DNA of 6,646 nt. Source: Candidatus Glassbacteria bacterium RIFCSPLOWO2_12_FULL_58_11. Its GTDB lineage: Bacteria > Gemmatimonadota > Glassbacteria > GWA2-58-10. The translations under genes and the position numbers were made by a program. The stretch covers positions 36,251 to 42,896 of the forward strand of contig MFIX01000140.1 in the NCBI GenBank assembly GCA_001780825.1, read 5' to 3'. This document shows positions 5,396 through 6,646 of the stretch, in pieces. The first letter of the stretch is position 1. Each line of letters begins with the position of its first letter. The notes under the pieces were generated by a model. It ran no database searches. It was not told the DNA's origin and saw nothing but the letters and a program-made list of their open reading frames with translations.

Positions 5396-6646
5396 ATGAA
5401 AAAGTACGATTTCAAGGAACTGGAAAATAGGTGGCAGAGCTATTGGGAGGAGAAGAAACTTCACCAAACGAACTTTCAAGGTCCCGGAGACAAATGCTAT
5501 TGCCTGGTGATGTTCATCTATCCCTCGGCGGACAAGATGCATATCGGCCACTGGTACAACTACGGTCCGACAGATACCTGGGCCCGTTTCCGTAAGATGA
5601 AGGGATTTAACGTGTTCGAACCCATCGGTTACGATGCGTTCGGCCTGCCGGCAGAGAACTATGCGATCAAGCATGGCGTGCATCCCTGGGACTCGACCGC
5701 GGAGAACGTGCGGGTGATCCGCTCGCAGCTCAAAGCGATCGGAGCTATGTACGACTGGTCTCGGGAGGTCAATACAAGCACGCCCGAATATTACAAGTGG
5801 ACGCAGTGGCTGTTTCTTCAGGCCTATAAAAAGGGCCTGGCTTACCGCGCCGAGGGCCAGGTGAACTGGTGCCCGAGCTGTCAGACCGTGCTGGCCAACG
5901 AACAGGTGATGGCGGATGGGACGTGCGAGCGCTGCGAAACCTTGATCACGCGCAAAGAGATGGTGCAGTGGTTTCTAAAGATCACCGCCTATGCCGACCG
6001 CATGCTGGAAGGCCTCGAAACGATCGATTGGCCGGATAAGACCAAGGCCATGCAGCGCAACTGGATCGGCCGCAGTTTCGGAGCGCAGATCGTTTTCAGT
6101 ATCGCTGGAGACACTCCGGGAATTGGGCGTCTTAAGGCGGAAGAGCGCAGTTTTTCAGTCTTCACGACCCGCCCCGATACGCTTTTCGGCGCGACCTATG
6201 TGGTCATGGCGCCGGAGCATCCGCTGGTCGGCAAGCTAACCACGCCGGAGCGCGAAGCCGAGGTGCAGGCCTATATCGAACAGGCGCGGAGCCAGAACGA
6301 AATCCAGCGCACCAGCACGGTCCGCGAAAAAACCGGAGTCTTTACCGGGGCTTTTGCAGTCAATCCGGTCAACGGTGAGAAAATCCCGATCTGGATCGCC
6401 GACTATGTCCTGGTCTCTTATGGCACTGGTATCATCATGGCGGTGCCGGCCCACGATGTGCGGGATTTCGAGTTCGCGGTCAAATTCGGCCTGCCGGTCC
6501 GCGAGGTGATCGCTCCGCCGGGAGGCAGCCGGGAGGTGAAGCTGGAAGAGGCCTATGTCGAGCCGGGCAGGATGGTCAACTCAGGCGAATTCGACGAGCT
6601 GCCCTCGGAGGAAGGCGCGCGGAAGATCGTGGAAAAACTGCAGAAA
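5396..6646 (+). CDS. leuS: Leucyl-tRNA synthetase (LeuRS), N-terminal part, runs off the window
   Basis: Charges tRNA-Leu with leucine in the cytoplasm. The first 417 codons are present and the frame is still open at the right edge; full-length bacterial LeuRS has about 800-880 residues. The HIGH motif is exact (His49-Ile-Gly-His52, in MHIGHWYNYG), followed by the LeuRS signature GYDAFGLPAENYAIK (78-92). A zinc module CPSC (159-162) with CERC (177-180) precedes the editing region. The CP1 editing domain shows TTRPDTLFG (257-265) and GTGIIMAVPAHDVRDFEFA (343-361), so proofreading is probably intact. The KMSKS motif and anticodon-binding domain lie beyond the window. ATG 5396 has AGAGGG (5381-5386) and GGCGG (5385-5389) upstream, 6-9 nt away. 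It is divergent from prmC and has its own promoter. Confidence 0.96.
   Translation, partial: MKKYDFKELENRWQSYWEEKKLHQTNFQGPGDKCYCLVMFIYPSADKMHIGHWYNYGPTDTWARFRKMKGFNVFEPIGYDAFGLPAENYAIKHGVHPWDSTAENVRVIRSQLKAIGAMYDWSREVNTSTPEYYKWTQWLFLQAYKKGLAYRAEGQVNWCPSCQTVLANEQVMADGTCERCETLITRKEMVQWFLKITAYADRMLEGLETIDWPDKTKAMQRNWIGRSFGAQIVFSIAGDTPGIGRLKAEERSFSVFTTRPDTLFGATYVVMAPEHPLVGKLTTPEREAEVQAYIEQARSQNEIQRTSTVREKTGVFTGAFAVNPVNGEKIPIWIADYVLVSYGTGIIMAVPAHDVRDFEFAVKFGLPVREVIAPPGGSREVKLEEAYVEPGRMVNSGEFDELPSEEGARKIVEKLQK

Noticed and set aside
1..6646. tRNA genes, CRISPR array, insertion sequences, attachment sites
   Set aside because: I looked for cloverleaf T-loop motifs, regularly spaced repeats, transposase motifs and terminal inverted repeats and found none. 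All long frames are explained by the genes listed.

Overview
The window comes from a GC-rich Gram-negative-type bacterium. Support for this is an outer-membrane-style lipoprotein (lipobox cysteine followed by Gln), peptidoglycan synthesis (MurA) and bacterial housekeeping genes. The LeuRS sequence around its HIGH motif resembles, from memory, LeuRS of the Chlorobi/Fibrobacteres/candidate-phylum branch. An uncultured member of that broad group is my best guess, but it is not proven by this window.

Layout. (1) Positions 1-698, + strand: the last 49 codons of a threonylcarbamoyl-AMP synthase (Sua5/YwlC type), then a low-molecular-weight phosphatase with the YwlE protein-arginine-phosphatase signature. 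(2) Positions 699-981: intergenic, with a possible weak terminator and a strong sigma70-like promoter (TTGACT, 17 nt, TACATT), then a leader of roughly 130 nt. (3) Positions 982-2883, + strand: three genes in one likely transcript. They encode a single-pass membrane protein with a coiled coil, a bactofilin, and a lipoprotein with HEAT-like repeats. A clear hairpin terminator follows. (4) Positions 2949-5123, - strand: prmC followed by murA, 21 nt apart, converging on the same terminator. (5) Positions 5124-5395: divergent intergenic region with a second strong promoter (TTGACT, 17 nt, TAAAAT). (6) Positions 5396 to the end, + strand: the first 417 codons of leuS, which runs off the window.

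Functionally, most of the window is core cell biology: tRNA t6A modification, release-factor methylation, leucyl-tRNA charging and peptidoglycan precursor synthesis. The accessory-looking part is the three-gene block at 982-2883. Its products would sit in the cytoplasm at the inner membrane (bactofilin), across the inner membrane into the periplasm (coiled-coil protein), and in the outer membrane (HEAT lipoprotein). I propose this as a candidate envelope-spanning morphogenesis module. It is the least characterised part of the window.
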